Source: Dryobates pubescens (taxonomy: Eukaryota > Chordata > Aves > Piciformes > Picidae). From it: a DNA stretch of 64,000 nt. Location of the stretch: the NCBI RefSeq assembly GCF_014839835.1, contig NC_071646.1, positions 5,146,001 to 5,210,000 of the forward strand, read 5' to 3'. Every line of letters begins with the position of its first letter. Position 1 is the stretch's first letter. Shown here piece by piece: positions 28,483-43,400 of the stretch. The position numbers and the translations under genes are program-made. The notes beneath the pieces are model-generated. The model saw nothing but the letters and a program-made list of their open reading frames with translations. It did no database searches and had not been told where the DNA came from.

Positions 28483-31400
28483 CTGCAAGAGGGGAAGGTG
28501 CTTGAAGGCAGAGGACAGCTGCAGAGCAGGCTCAGGGCTGGCACGACCAGAGGCAGCAGCACTTGGTGACTTTCATCCCCAGCCTCACAGCTCTGAAAGG
28601 CTCAGAGGCAGCTTTAAGATGTGCTGATGTCCAGATGTGAGTCAGTGCAGCTCCTCAAGTGCACACAAACCCCTTGAGGTAAAGGGTGCTGCCACTGTGC
28701 TAGAGCTGGACACCAGAAGGCAGACACTGAGGGACTTCTGATCAAAGCTGGAGCCCAGGGAGGAGCTGGCAGCTGAGGTCTGACCCCTCCCAGAGTCCTG
28801 CCCTGTGTGCTGAGGCTCAGCAGTGGCTTTCAGGCATCAGCTTTGAGAGGAACATTGATCATGTCCATGCTGGGCTCCCAGCCACAGCCAACTCCCTCCC
28901 TGCTGCCCCCAGCCCCAGGGACTCACCTGGAAGTCTTCCTCATCTAGGATCTCCTTCCTCCACTTGATCAAGAAGGCGGCGCAGACGTAGAGGTGGAAAT
29001 GGGAGAACCCTTCTGGCTCCGACTGTGGACAGCAAACCCCTGGATCAGCTCCTGCAGCCCACCTGGAGCACAGCCTCCCCAGACACACATCCTGCTGGGC
29101 CACCTCTCACTCAGCTGACTACAAACACCCCAGGGCCACACTGCTTTGCTTGCCTCCTCTCCTTAGCTGCACGCTGCTGCCACAAGTCCTCCATGCCCAG
29201 CCCCTGGAGGGACGTGGTCCCAGAGCGGCCGGGGCAGGGGAGGAGCAGGAGGCTGCCTACCTGGTAGGTGTCCCAGAGGCGGATGGTGCAGCGCAGGGGC
29301 AGCTCCCTCATCAGCAGGTTGTTCATCCAGCGGAAGGCAAACTGCAGGTACTCGACCTCGTACCTCCTAAAGTGATTGTGTACCTGCTCTGGAACAGCAC
29401 ATGTCACCTGCACACCTGGGCACAGCTGTCCAGCCTGAGCCCCCACCTCCCAAACGCCTCCACACCTCCCCCTGTGCTACCCAGCATCACTGAATCACTG
29501 CAGCTGGCAGAGCCCTGTAAGAGCATCCAGTCCAACATCAACCCAACACCACCGTGGCCACTAAACCCCAAGTGCTATGGTCACACCTTGCTTGAACACC
29601 TCCAGGGACAGGGACTCCACCACCTCTCTGGGCAGCCTGCTCCAGGGCTCTGCCACTCTCAAAGTAAAGAAGTTCCTTCTCGTGTTGAGCTGGAAGATCC
29701 CCTGGTCACCTACCATCGATCCTGCTGACCAGCTCCTCCAGGGCTTTGACCTTCTTCTGGATTCCTGGCTGTGCAAAGGTGTAGTTATCCTGTGGAAAGA
29801 GGCCATGAGTCAGAAGCAGCAGCCCCAACAACAGCTAGAAACAACCCAAACCAGCTCCATAGGGACCCAAGACCACGCTGAGGCAAGGAGCACCAGCATC
29901 ATCTGCCTGCTGTGAAGCCCCTAGCTGGGACAGAGCCAGCTGGACAGCCACAGCATCTTATTTCCACTGCATTTTACTCAGATTTAGCTTAGTGCAGGAG
30001 CAAAAATCTCCCTGCCACTGGGACATGCAGAGAGCTCAGCCAGCAGAGAGAGTGCTGCTGCCCCAGCAAGGGGAGAGAAAGCCTCACAGTCCCAGGAGAG
30101 GCTCACCTGGATCCCATCCAGCAGCTTGCTCATACACCAGAAGCTGTCTGCTTCAATGCTCCGCAGAACATCCTGCGACAGGTTGGTCACATCAAAGTTC
30201 TCCACATCCTCCTCTGCAAGACAGGGAGGAGGAAGGACATCAGGAGGCTCTGGGAGACACTGAGGGGCTTTATCAAGCCAAGGCAAGGCAAGCAGTACTA
30301 CAAGGCTCCCTGCACAACGTGAGTGGCCTGCCCAAAGCAGAGCAGGGCACCCACACACTCACCTCCAGCACTGAAGGACCCAAAAGACTCAGCAGCCCTG
30401 ATCCAAACCCAGCCCAGCTCCCCATAGGACCATGGGAGGAATTCCACAGTGCTGCTGCTGTGGTTCTCTCCTCAAGGGCTGTGCATGGTCAAAGCTCCCT
30501 GGTACCATATGGGACCATGTTTACTGGAGCAGATCCTGCCTTGGGCTCTGCCAGCTGGCAGCACCACTGAGAGCTGGGGGAGATGAGTTGTTCACTGCAG
30601 CCGGAAACCATGGGAGGAAACACTGCTCTTGGCCTGAGGCAGCACCAGGCAGCTCAGTTCCTCCTCCCAGCTGGATTCATCAGCATCATCCCAGGTCTGA
30701 AGCACAACAGAAGCACCCAGAAAGTGCCTGGCAACTCTGAGAAGCCATGAGGAAGAACTGCCAAAGCCTCAGAAGCCTCTACAGGAAGGCAGGACTCTGG
30801 GGCACAGTCACGAGGACCCAAAGGGGTGTAAACAGCTTCCTGGAGAGCAAAAAGGCTCTGAGTTAAATCCAGCATGAGCCTGACAGTAAAGCCAGCAGCT
30901 GAGGGACAGCTCAGCTTCACAGAGCTTCTCCTCCTCCTTCTGGAGCCTGGCTGACAGGAGAGCTTCAGCAGCCAGAAGCAGCCCTGTGCAGGAAGAGCCT
31001 TGCTGAGGGGGAAGTAGAGATTTGTGTTTTAATAACTGAGTGGACTGGGAGCTGAGCACACAAAAGTCAGTGGCAGCTCTGTCCCCAGAGGGCACTCCCA
31101 GAGGGCAAAAGGCTGCTCCTGCTTTTAAACAGACTCATGAGGCACCAGGAAGGGCAAGGGGAGAGCAGATGCCCCGAGGGTGGGATGGCAGTGAGGGTGG
31201 TGCTGGCCTGAGTGTGGAGCTGAGATCACCTGCTCCAGGCTAGGCTGACTTGAACCTGGAGGCTGGAGGACAACAGGCATGGGAAGGCAGTGGAAGGTGG
31301 GGAGGAGACAGCCAGGTCTGGCCCTCCTGGCTCAGCTGAGCCAAGCAGCTCTTTCCCTCCCTCCCTCCTCACCACGCTGCAGACAGAGGCCTCAGAGGGA

Positions 31401-34400
31401 GCTGTCACACCGCTAAATCCCATCAACAGATGCCACAGCTAAACTGGCCCAGTTCCAAACCCAGAGCACCAGAAATCCAGCCAAGCATCTTTGATCTTGC
31501 TTGTAAAGGAGAAGAGGGAGAGGCCAGGGCCGAGGGATGGAGCTGGGCCACCCTCCCGGCTCAGATAAGCTGCAGGGCAGCTGCTGCAGGCTGGCAGCGC
31601 TCACAGGTCCTGCCTGCAGGAGGATGGGAAGTGAGGAGCCAGCAGCTCCAGCACTGCTCTCACCTCCTCCTTCTCCTGTGAGTATTTTTCACTCACTGGT
31701 CCTGCAGGACCTGGAGAAGCACCATCCCCTTCCTCCCCACACCTGCTGTGGTGACAATGGAAGGGCATCAAGGCAAAGGCAGAGCAGCATGGCCAACAAA
31801 CTGCTCCAGCAAGCGGAGGTTAATCCCTTTGGGAGTCTGCTGGGTACTGCTGACTCTGCTTCCTTGTTCATGTCAGAAGGAGCAATGGAAGCTGCCAAAC
31901 TGCTCCCTGAATGTGCTGAATAGGCCACAGACCATCCCCTACCCAAACCACCCACCTTTTCCCTATGGATCCTTCTAGCCCTCTGTGGGAAGCCAGGGAA
32001 GCTCTCTGAAGGATATTGTAGGCCTTGGTCTAGTAACTGATAAATAGAGGAATCATCACCAACCAGACACATTCACCAGCTGGTGAGCACCAAGGAGAGA
32101 TTTTAACTGAGCTGTAGAGGAGTTGCTGCCTGCAGATGCAATGCCTGCCCAAAGCATGGCTGAGGGGTTAGAAGTCTACAATGAACTTGGAGGTGGGGAG
32201 CAGTCCATGACCAGAGGCAAGCTTGCTTTGCAAGAAGCCACTGGATTGAAAAGGCAGAAGAGCAGGGTGTCAGCTGCCCAAAGAGAACAGCCTGTGAGTT
32301 CCCACCTCTGCCTGTCAGCTCCCAGTCACACACACAGGGTCCTGAGAGAGCTGTGAGGGTCCTGCTGAGTCAGCTGCTGCAGGAGACAGCCCTTCAAAAG
32401 CTCCAACACCAACATGCCAGGGAAGCCAGCAGGCAGCTAAGCAAAGGAGCCAGCTGGCAGCACAGTGGGGCTCTGCTAGCAGCCCACTCAGAGCAGGGGC
32501 AGGAAACACAGGAGGTGTGAGGGCAGAGCTGGTGCCAGCTTCCCAGAGCCAGCTTTCAAGGAAAGGTGAGGGAGACTCTTCCAGGCCAGCTGTACACACA
32601 GCTTTGAACAGGGAAGGTCCCTCAGACATTCTGACCCTGGAACCAACTCAACCAGGCAGCAAAGGTACAGGAGGAGGTCAGGCTGCATGGGACAGCTATG
32701 TGCCCTTGTGGCCAAGGTGGCAAATGGTCTCCTGGGGTGCACTGAGAGGAGTGTGAACAGCAGGTCAAGGATCCCTCTGTGGTCATGCCACATCTGGAGT
32801 ACTGTGTCCAGTTGTGGGCTTCCCACTTCAAGAGAGACAGGGAACTACTGGAGAGAGTCCAGTGGAGGCTATGGGGATGATGAAAGGACTGAAACATCTC
32901 TCTGGGAGGAAAGGCTGAGAGCCCTGGGGCTGTTTGGCTGCAGAAGAGCAGCCCCAGAGGAGATCTTCTTAACCCTGATAAATATCTGAAGGGTGGGGTC
33001 AAGAAGAAGGGACCAGGCTCTTTTCACTGACGTCCTGTGATAGGATGAAGGGCAACAGATACAAACTGGAACCCAGGAAGTTCCACCTCAACATGAGGAG
33101 GAACTTTGCTATGGAGATGCTGGAGCCGGCTACCCAGAGAGGTTGTGGAGTCTGCTTCTCTAGAGGCTTTCAAGACCCATCTGGATGTGTTCCTGTGTGA
33201 CCTGCCCTGGGTCATCCTGCCTGGACAGGGGGCTAGGACTGGATGACCTCCAGAGGTCCCCTCCAGCCCCTAGCATTCTCTGGTTCTATGCATCTCCAGC
33301 CTGGCACAGCTGCTGAAGAAAGGAGCCAGCACCCCCTCCAGGCAGGCAGGTTTGCACTTCACACCGTTTCCAGCAGCTGGAGAGGCAGCACCGTGCCTCA
33401 AACAGCAACTGTCACTTACCAACATACTCAGAGAGGAAGACAACAAAGAAGGGGGTGACCAGGTCATTGATGCCCTGCACATAGCCGCTGGCTGGGTGTC
33501 GGATGGCCCAGATGAACAGGATCCTCTCAAAGATCTAGGGAAGGAGGGAAAGCAGGAACCTGCATTAGCTGTGCACAGAGGAAAGGCAGGAGAGCAAAAC
33601 TGCCAAGCTGAGGGAGCAGGGCTCGTGCACTGGCAGGCTTTCTGCAGCAGCACAGGGAAGGTAAGCAGCATACAGGTGCTAGGGGAGACTCTGCTATGAT
33701 CCACAGAGCCCACACAGGCCAGCACACATCACAGAACGTTCAGACCAGGCTGCTCATCAAAGCCTCATCTCTGAGGAGAGGCAGAGCAGATCCAACCTGT
33801 CAAGTTCTAGGTGGTTAAGAGCCTTCCCTGCACAGGACAGGGCTGCTATCAGCAGGGCTGCAGACCTGGCTCAGCACCACGTGGACAGCCACTGCTGTTA
33901 TCTGCTCCCAGCAGAGCTCCCAACACAGCAGCCTCCTCCCAGCCACCAGTGTTACTCCCAGACTGCCCCAGCCCCAGGACACCACACTCTGACACAGTAT
34001 CCAGAAAGCACAGATGCCACACACCTCCTGGCCCCCTTCTCAAACCCAGCCCCGTCCAGGTTCCTCACAGACTGCTACAACAGAGGTTTTGTAGCAAACA
34101 GAACCTGCTCTGGCCCAAATGGCTTGAGTTTGTTTTGAAACAAAAGCTCCAGGCCTTTCACCAACTCCTGGCTACATCTCACCACAATAGAGCTGAGCTC
34201 ATACCCCTGAGCTCCACACCTGATACCCTTCAGGAACACGGAAGAAGGTGCAACAGTTTCAGCAGGTATTTGCACCAGGCAGGAAAGTCTCCCCACAGAA
34301 CTCACTATGGGCAGGGCTGGGCTAACCCCACACAGCAAGTGTGGAGCAGGAGCTTCCCTCCCTCTTACCTCCTGGACGAGTGGCTGCTGGAAGAGGGGGA

Positions 34401-37400
34401 TGAGTGGGTTGGTCCTTGGAATGTCGATGTGGATCTGGAATAGAGGGTAGGTTGCACACACCAGCTGTGAACTCCAGGGGCACAGTAACCCATCACAGGC
34501 TAACAGGGAAATCCACCCCTCTGTACTCCCCCCCAGGCCACAGCTGCACTTGCTGACAAGCACAGGGAGGGTTACAGATGATGCCTGTGCTGAGGACATC
34601 AGGTACAGCTCTACCTCCAGTCTGCCCTGCTCAGGTGTGGGCAAGTGGTCAGAGCTGGGGTCTGAAACACAGCAATTTAGAGAAGGTTTAAACTAATACC
34701 TGTAAGAAGGCAGAAACAGAAGAGGAGGAATCTTAGAATGGTAGGGGTTGGGACCTGTAGAGACCATCCAGTCCAAACCCTCCTAGGCCAAGGTCACACA
34801 GGAACACATCCAGGTGGGTCTTTAAAGTCTCCAGAGAAGGAGACTCCACAACCTCTCTAGGCTCCAGCACCCTCACACCAGAGAAGCTTCTCCTCATGCT
34901 GAGTTGGTACCTCCTGTGTCCCACCTTCTATCAACTCTTCCTTCTCCTATCACTGAGGACCACCAGAAAGAGCCTGCCACCTTCACCTCACCCCCCACCC
35001 CTCAGATATTGATAGCCATTGATCAGATCCCCTCTCGGCCTTCTCTTCTCCAGACTAAACAGCCCCAGGGCTCTCAGTCTTTCTTCATAGGAGAGATGTC
35101 CAAGTCCCTCCATCATCCCCACAGCTCTCTGTGGGACTCCCTCCAGCAGATCCCTGTCCCTCTTGAACTGGGGAGCCCCAGACTGGACAGAGTATCCCAG
35201 GTGTGGGCTCACCAGGATGGAGCAGAGGGAGGAGAACCTCCCTCGGCCTGCCGGCCACACTCTCCTTGCCGCACCCCCCAGGTGGAGAGGGAGGAGAGGG
35301 CCTGCAGCAGGGGAGAAAGGCCTGCGGGAGGCAGCAGCGATACCTGCCGGTAGGTGTCCTGGTGGTGCTCCTCGTTGCGGGAGTCGTAGTACTGCTGGAT
35401 GAAGCCGAAGTACTCCTCGCGCTTGCGCTGCAGCGTCAGCTTCCGCCGCTCCGTGTTGGCCGGGAGGTAGCCCTGCGGCGGCACAGCTCCTCTCAGGGCA
35501 GACCCTGGCTTCCCACACCACAACCCCCCCGAAACCCTGCCAGGCAAGCTGGAAACACGAGGCACAGGGACTCGGGGCTGGGCTCTCCCAGGCGCCTCCG
35601 CTGCTCTGGGAGCAACGCGAGGCCGTGGGGCTCAGCTTCCTGACATGGAGTGAGCCACAGATGCATAGAATCAATGGCTTGGGTTGGAAGGGGCCTCAAA
35701 GATCATCTAGTGGCAACCCTTCTACTGGACCAGCTTGCTCAAAGCCCCATCCAACCTGTCTTTGAATGCTTCCAGCCTCCACAACTTCTCTGGGCAACCT
35801 GGTCCAGTGCCTCAGCACCCTCATGGGGAAGAATTTCCTCCTGAAGTCTAATCTAAATGGAGCTTCCTCCAGCTTGAAGCCACCACCCCTCACCCTGTCA
35901 CTCCATGCCTTTGTAAAAAGTCCCTCTCCAGCTTTCCTGTAGCCTCTTTCAAATAGTAGAAGGTCTTTTAGGAGCCTTCTCTTCTCCAGGCTGAACAACC
36001 CCAATTCTCTCTGCCTGTCTTCATAGAGAGGTGCTCCAGCCCTCAGATCATCTTCATGGCCTTCTCTGGACCTGCTCTAATAGCTCCATCTCCTTCTTGT
36101 GGTTGGGGCTCCACAGCTGGACACAGTTATCCAGGTGGGATCTCACCAGAGCCAGGGCAAAGGGAGAAAATCATCTCCTAGGACCACTCTGGCCCTGGTG
36201 CTCCAAGAGGACACAGCAATTACACCCCCTGGCCAAAAACCCCTCCCAGCTCACCCTGGGCTGGGCACAGCCACGACAAGAGCAAACCTAGCTCTAGACA
36301 CACAGAGTTCTAGGAGTGCATGTCCCAGGCTCAGCACATTCCTCCCAGAGTCCTGCATCCCAGCTCCAGGTACTCACTGAGAGGAGACGCCACGTCACGG
36401 GCCGGACCTCTCTGGGCACCCCAGGCCAGCTGCACTTCCTCAGCTCATCTGCAAACGGACAGTGGTGGCAATGGATTAGATCCTAGGCACGTCCAGGCAC
36501 CACTACAACCTAGAAGGAGAGGAAAGCCCAGTCTGCTCCTGCAGGCTCTGGAGACAGCCTCAATCAATCACAGATCAAAGAATGTTAGGGGCTGGAAGGG
36601 ACCTCAAAAGATCATCCAGTCCAACCCCCCCCTGCCAGAGCAGATCACACAGAAACACATCCAGACAGGTTTTGAGTATCTCCAGAGAGGGAGACTCCAC
36701 AACCCCCCTGGACAGCCTGCTCCAGGGTTCTGTCACCCTCACAGTGAAAAAATTCTTCCTCCTGTTTCCATGGAATTTCCTCTGCCTCAGCTTCCACCAC
36801 TGCCCCTTGTGCTGGCATTGGGCATCCCCCAGCAGAGCCTGGCTCCGGCCTCTGGGCACTCACCCTGCACAGCTTTATCAATGTGAATGAGGTCACCCCT
36901 CAGCCTCCTCCTCTCCAAGCTAAAGAGCCCTCAGCTCCCTCAGTCTCTCTTCATCAGGAAGATGTTCTACTCCCTTCATCATTCTTGTGGCTCTGTGCTG
37001 GACTCTTTCAAGCAGTTCCCTGAGGTCCTTATTGAACTGAGGGGCCCAGAACTGGACACAATATTCCAGATGCAGCCTCAGCAGGGCAGAGTAGAGGGGG
37101 AGGAGAACTTCTCTCACCTACTAACCACAGCCCTTCTAATATACCCCAGAATGGCATTGACCTTCCTGGCCACAAGAGCTCATTGCTGGCTCAGGAAGGC
37201 TCCACCTCAGCAGTGTCTGGGGATGTGGGTCTGCAGCGAAGGGAGCAGAGACGATTTCAGCTCTGCCTAGGCATGGAACTGGTGCTGGCTGCAAGGGCTC
37301 CTGAAATGCCAGAGCCTCAGTTCTCATGCACAGCCCAAAAGCCCCCAGTGAGATGGAGAAAGACTGGAAACAAACAGAGAGCTGGTAGAGGACAGAGCAG

Positions 37401-40400
37401 CTCACGCAACCACCCCACCTGCTTCAGGCTATCATCAGCTCTGCTCCAGCGGGGGGAGAAGATGACATATGCCTGAGGCAGGCAGCAGGCCCCCTCCTCC
37501 ACCTCCCCCTTCCCACACTCACCCAGGTCTGTGTTGTGGCTGGAAAGGAGCTGTCTGAACTTCTCCAGGCGAGTTTTCTCCCGCACTGTCATGGGGGGAG
37601 CCCCCGAAGCGTTTTGGTCGGAGATGCGAGCGACGAGAGGAATGACAGGGCGGAGGGGAAGGGACTGCTGCTTCTGGAGGGGGGTCCTCACACAGGCCTC
37701 CTCTGCAAGGGGTAGAAGGGGAAAAGCTGCAGCTCCAAACCCTAACCTTGCTCCTCTGGTCACTGGCAGTGAATTGCCAATGCAGATTTTTGTCCCTCTC
37801 TTCCCCAGCCCCAGCAAGCAGAGTGCTGCTGGCACACTTGAGGGATCAGTTGGTTTGCAGGCTTCTCTTGGGGCTCTTCCATCATTTCCCCTTCCCCTCC
37901 TTCCTCCTGCATCCAGTGGCTGCCAGTGGACCAGCCTTCCCTCTTTCCATGGGAAGCTATGGGCAGGAGCTGTGGGAATCCCAGAACTGATCTGGTCTGC
38001 TTGCCACTGATCTAAGCAGTGATAGAGCTAATAGTTAGAGCAGAGAGAGGGGGTGACAGGCTGCCAATGCCACCTTCTGGCAGCAGGGACCTGCTGGGTT
38101 CCTGCCACAGCAAAGGCACAAGGCAGAGAGAGCAGAAGCTGATGCTGCTCAGTTCTCTGCCCAACTTGGGCTCCATAGGGCCTCATCCAGACCTTTACTA
38201 AGAGCAACTACAGGAACCCAAAGGAAGCAGTGAGCAAGAACTTAAAGAGATATCTCCAAAATCCCTTAGCACCCAGCCCATGGGATGCTCTGGGACAGAC
38301 ATGCCTGTCTGCAGGACACTGAGCAGCAGAGGACACTGAAGCACTAAGGCCACACCTCCAACAATGGCTCCTTGGAGTACAAGCTGCTACAAGGAGGCAA
38401 AGGCTTCACACAGACTGTGCCACAGCCCATAACATGCAAGTAGAAGTAAGAAGCTTAGTTCAGTGGTCAACCAGGAGAGCCCTGGAGCAGGAGGCTGCTC
38501 CTGGCTCTTACCAGATGCCCTGGAGAGCTGGGCCTCACTGCTGGACTTGATGACCTTGCAGTTGGTGGGCACCTCGCTGAGAGTAGACTGCGCCCGCTCA
38601 GGTTTCGCTCGCAGCTTGCTGTGGTTCTCCAGAACCTGGACTGCTGTGGCCTTGGCCACTTTAGAGTTCAGAGTTTGCAAAGAAGAAGAGGAGGAAGAGA
38701 AGTCCTCATCTTCATCATCCCCGATGTCCCAGGCATCGCTGGTGTTGCGAGCAAACTCGTGGAAGCTGGAGGCCTTCTTGCTCTTCAGAGGCAGCGCGTT
38801 GGTCTTGGAGCGGTCCTTGATGAAGCTGCAAGTGAGAGAGAAACACTGTCAAAGCCATGCTGACAGAGCAGTCCACTTCACTTCCTTCCTTATGTCATCA
38901 CTCCAATCCCTTCTCCCAGCTTTCCCATTCCTCCTCCTCCCAAACTCAAGAATTTGTTAAGCCTCTCTGGGCTGCCAGGAGGCAGAGTCCAAGCTGGTAT
39001 GACAGGGCACAGAGGCCACAGTGCCAGCACACAGCTGGAGAGCTGCCAGGCTTGCTGCTCAGAAGGGCAAAAGGAAGAGAGGTGCAATTCCTTCAGCTCT
39101 GCCTCCTCCCACCCTAGAGAAAACCAGCAAATTAACACCCCCAGAAAAGCCCTGGGACCTGGGCAGAGGCATCTCAGAGGTCAGACACAGCCAGTCTGTG
39201 CTCGTGGACACTCCAAAACACCTGTGATGGCTCCCAGCAGCCTGGTTCTTTTCTTGGGCACAGGAGGAGCCTTTGCAGTTACCCTTCAGCCACAGGAGGC
39301 AAAGTCCACCTCCTGAGGCGTCACAGACCAGAGGGAACCTTCATGGCCACAGGGAGACACGGAGCAGCTCAGCTCTGCTCTGCCAGGGAGTGAGGGTCCT
39401 GTGGTTCCACAGCCTTGCAGCTGCTGGGCAGCTTTACCTCCCCTTCCCTTCGTTCTGCCTCCAAAGGGGAGCAGAGGGCTCAATCACCACTGTTCAGAAA
39501 CATGCCTGCCTCCTTTGATGTGGCTGGTCTGATAAGAATCCTGGCCACAAAGGGGTGTGAGCAGATAAGCCTTCCCTGGAAGCCCTTGCAGAGCTCCGGG
39601 CAGCCCCACGTGCCGCTGCTGCCCTTCCCAGCTGGGACACCGCAGGGCCAGAAGATGCTGGAGACCTCCTCCTGCCGCAGGGCTGAGCCCAAGCCCTGCA
39701 AAGCCTCGTGGCCTGCGTCTCCAGAAGGTAAAACACTCACTTCTTGGTGAGCCGGGGATCCAGCGGAGGATGCTGCGCTCCATAGACAGGTTGAATGCTG
39801 CAGGGAAGGGACAGAACAAGTCAGGAGGCAAAGCAAAGAGCCCTGGAGCAGCCCTGAGCAAGCTCCTCAGCCTAGACCTGCCTCACGCTCCTTGTCATCT
39901 GTCAGGAGCTCAACAGAGACCAAACCCAACTTCAATCACCTCCTCTCTTCAAAGCCTTAGATCCAAAGTGCCACATTCAGCTGAAGATTTGCTCTTTGCA
40001 GGAGCAAAGAGAAGCTTTGTTTAAACTCTTAAGTTCTCTCCAGCCTGAGCTGGGATTTGGAGATCTCCTCTTTTTTTGCACCTCTGGTTCACTGAGGACC
40101 ACGTGTCTCAGCCCCCCTGCCTTGACACACCAGCAAGGGGATTTCCAGGTTTGGGAATTCACCCTTTGGAGCCCTGCAGGACAGGGAAGGGCTCTGGCCA
40201 CTGACACTGCATAACTTGCTGGAAGGTTTGAACCCCGCAATGGCCCTTGGGCTCGTAGCCAACACTAGGACGAAGCAGCCTCTGGCACAGGACAGTTTGA
40301 CCTGGGTCCAAATCCCAGCTTATCAATTCCCTTCCTACGTGGCCTGAAATGAGTCACTGCATCCCAGTCCCTCAGCTCCTCTCCCTGTGGAATGGGACTC

Positions 40401-43400
40401 AAGGGACAAGGAGCCCAAGGGCTGCAGGTCCTCAGAGAGGAGCTATTAGATGAGTGCTCATCACTAGTTTTACAGGCTCTGGACATGAGAGAGGGATCCT
40501 CAGTTGTCACCTCCATATAGGTAACTATCACAGCCACCCCACCCTGAAAAACCATCTCTGGAAATCAAATCCTCCCCATTCCCTGGTACACAGCACAGGC
40601 CCAGGGCCCACAGCACAGACAAGGGCCCATTCAGAGCTGGCACACAAGGGACAAGCTCCTCTTGGGTCAACAGAGCTGGCCTGGTTTCCAGGAGCTGCAG
40701 ATGCTGCCTGGCAGTAAACCGAGCAGAGCCCAGCCATGTAGGAGGGGGATGGCAGCCTGGTGCAGCTGGAAAACACTCTGGGAACCAGTTGATGATGAGG
40801 AGGTGGCAGCAACAGGCCCAGCTGGCAGGGAAGAGATGCAGAGATCCAGGCCAGAGGCTGAGACTGGAAACAACCAGAGCAACATGCTGGTGGTGAAGCC
40901 TGGTGAGGGGTGGGCTCGCTGCTGGAGCAGCAGTCCCACGTGGCTGGAAGCACTGGAAAGGTTCCCTGTGTTTACCCACCAGTGAACCAGCCTAGAAAGA
41001 GTTTGCTGACTAATTAGCATCTTGGAGTCAGGACAGCTATTAAGCAGAGATACCCCCGTGGGTGGGCATAGCAAGCAGATTATCAAGAGTGAGAAAAAAC
41101 AACCCCTCCAGATCAGTGCTGCTTCCCAGTGACTCACAGCAGCTCCCTGCAGAAGAGGAACCAGCAGAGCCTCTGCTGGTGCTCGGCGCCAAGCTCGGAA
41201 CAGCAGCCACAATGCTGCTCCTCCGTGGGGGGATCCACACACTGCTGAGCCTGAACTTCAGCAGCAGAGTGAATGATGTGTGTTAGAGACACAGGAGGGG
41301 ATGTGGCAGCCAGCTGGGGTGAGGAAACCCTTTCCTGGGGCTCTGAAGCAACAGGCTGATGCCTTCGGTGGCTAGCGGCTGACACAGCAGCGGAGGGTCC
41401 CACCTCCCATGCAGCAAAATCCAGACTCCTTCAAACCAAGCATCCTGAGCTGATCTAACTGCACAGCCATCAGCCTGTACTCCCACGAAAGCAGCTGAAG
41501 AGGACAGTCTCATTTCCAGCAGGTAACAGAGGCAGGGCTGAACACCACCATGCTGCCCTGGAGAACTGCAGCTGCTGCATGAAGCAGCTTTGCCCCTGTG
41601 CTTGTCCCATCTCTGCCAATTCTCTGCCCTATCCACCCAGGCAGAGGATGCAACAGGTTGGACAGGAGGATTGTAAATGCTCTGAGGTATGCAACAGGTG
41701 ACCTCCAAGACACACAAGTACATGCACAGCTGCCAGACAGCAAGCTTGTGCCACGGTGTCTGATCCTGCTCCTTCAGCTCACGTCCCTGCAGCCGCCTCC
41801 CCACAGATGCTGCAGCTCCACACCAAGCTGCATCACCACATCCTGCTGCCACACCTGAGGAAACTGAGGCAGAGTGACACCACCAAGAGATGCTCAGTAA
41901 CTTTATTTCCTCACTCTTGCCTGGTTTTGCAGCTCAACTAGAATGAATCTGCTGTCTCCAAGCTTGACTCCCTGTCTGGAGATGCCTTTGCCCAACTTCT
42001 GCATGGGCAGAAAGCTGGGGGCAGGCATCACCTCTCAGCAAACACATCACTGAATCAGGAGCCAAGAAGAAAGCTGATGCTGTACTCCCAAACTGAATGG
42101 ACAAGTCTCTTTGGGACAGCTATCTCCTGTTACCTCTGTGGCTAGTGTCTGGTACAACTGCTGACTGACAGTGCTTGGCACAACAGCCATGGTAGCTGTG
42201 TTACACCACTCACCAGGAGATCATTGTGTGGGTTCCTCACATGGCAGCAGAAAGCTGCAAATCCATGAAAGCTCAGTGCCACTTGGGACACAGATTTAAC
42301 CTTAGCAGGCTCTCTTTCTCCCCTTTTAAACACCCCTCCCAGGGGCCTGGCTGCTCTCTTCAGGGCAGGAAATAAACAGCCCACCACACAGGGTAAGACA
42401 CGAAACCAACCTGCCAGCACACCCCCAGAAAATGACTGGGGTGAGAACTCCCAGTGCAAAACAACCCCCAGGGCAGTACTGGAAACAGGAAACAAGATTT
42501 GCTCCTTCTGCCACCCTAAATCTGCAGGCACAAAGCACTGACTAACAGCTAACACAACCAGTGACCAAATCCACAACGTGTGGTGGAAAAGGAAGCTAAC
42601 ACAGACTCCAAACCTTCACAAAGCCTCCCTCTGCCAGCTTGTCAGGGCAAAGGAAGGCAAGAGCCAAGAATCTCCACAGGAGGATGTCCCAGTGCTCAGA
42701 CAAAGAAGAAGAAAAGGAGCTTCACATCTAGTGACCATGGATGCAGCACGTCCCACCTCCACCCTTCACGGCTGCGTGGCCCAAGCCCTGTCAGTATCTG
42801 TCCCTGGAAAGGACCAGCAGGCTGGGTGTTCAGAGGTGGTAGCAAGGCTCCTGGACAGCAGCAGGATATTTGCCAAGCAGCCAGTTAGGAACAGGAACTT
42901 TGCCAAAAACTTGATGTTGGGAGAGCATTGTCTAGGCAGGACCTGCTGCCTCCCAGACCGGTTCACCTGGTTTGAGCTTTCCAAGCTGAAGCCCCAAGTC
43001 AGGCACTGCAGGAGCGAGATGCTGTCTAAGACCCTCAGCTGGGAGCACGCTGTGACCCCTCTGTAAGTGATGAGAGACAGAACGACCCAGAGAGAGCACA
43101 ACATTTGCTTCCCCCACGAGCAGAAGGGACGTGGAGGGTTTGCTGCTTCCCCTTTGCTTGCCACAGCCCTGGATTGTCCCAGCAACCTGAGGGAGCCGGC
43201 ACAGAGGGAAACTGGGGGAACTGAGGGAAAGCAAATTAGAAAGAGAGATTTAACTGGCCCAGCAGGATTTAGAGCCAAGTAAGCATTTCAGACTGCGTCC
43301 ACACACCAAGAGGGGAAGGGCAGGGTTCAGATAAGGCAAATGAGAGCAAATGTGAAGAGCAGACAGGCACAGCACTTGTGAAAGCCTCCCCAGGGAGGTG

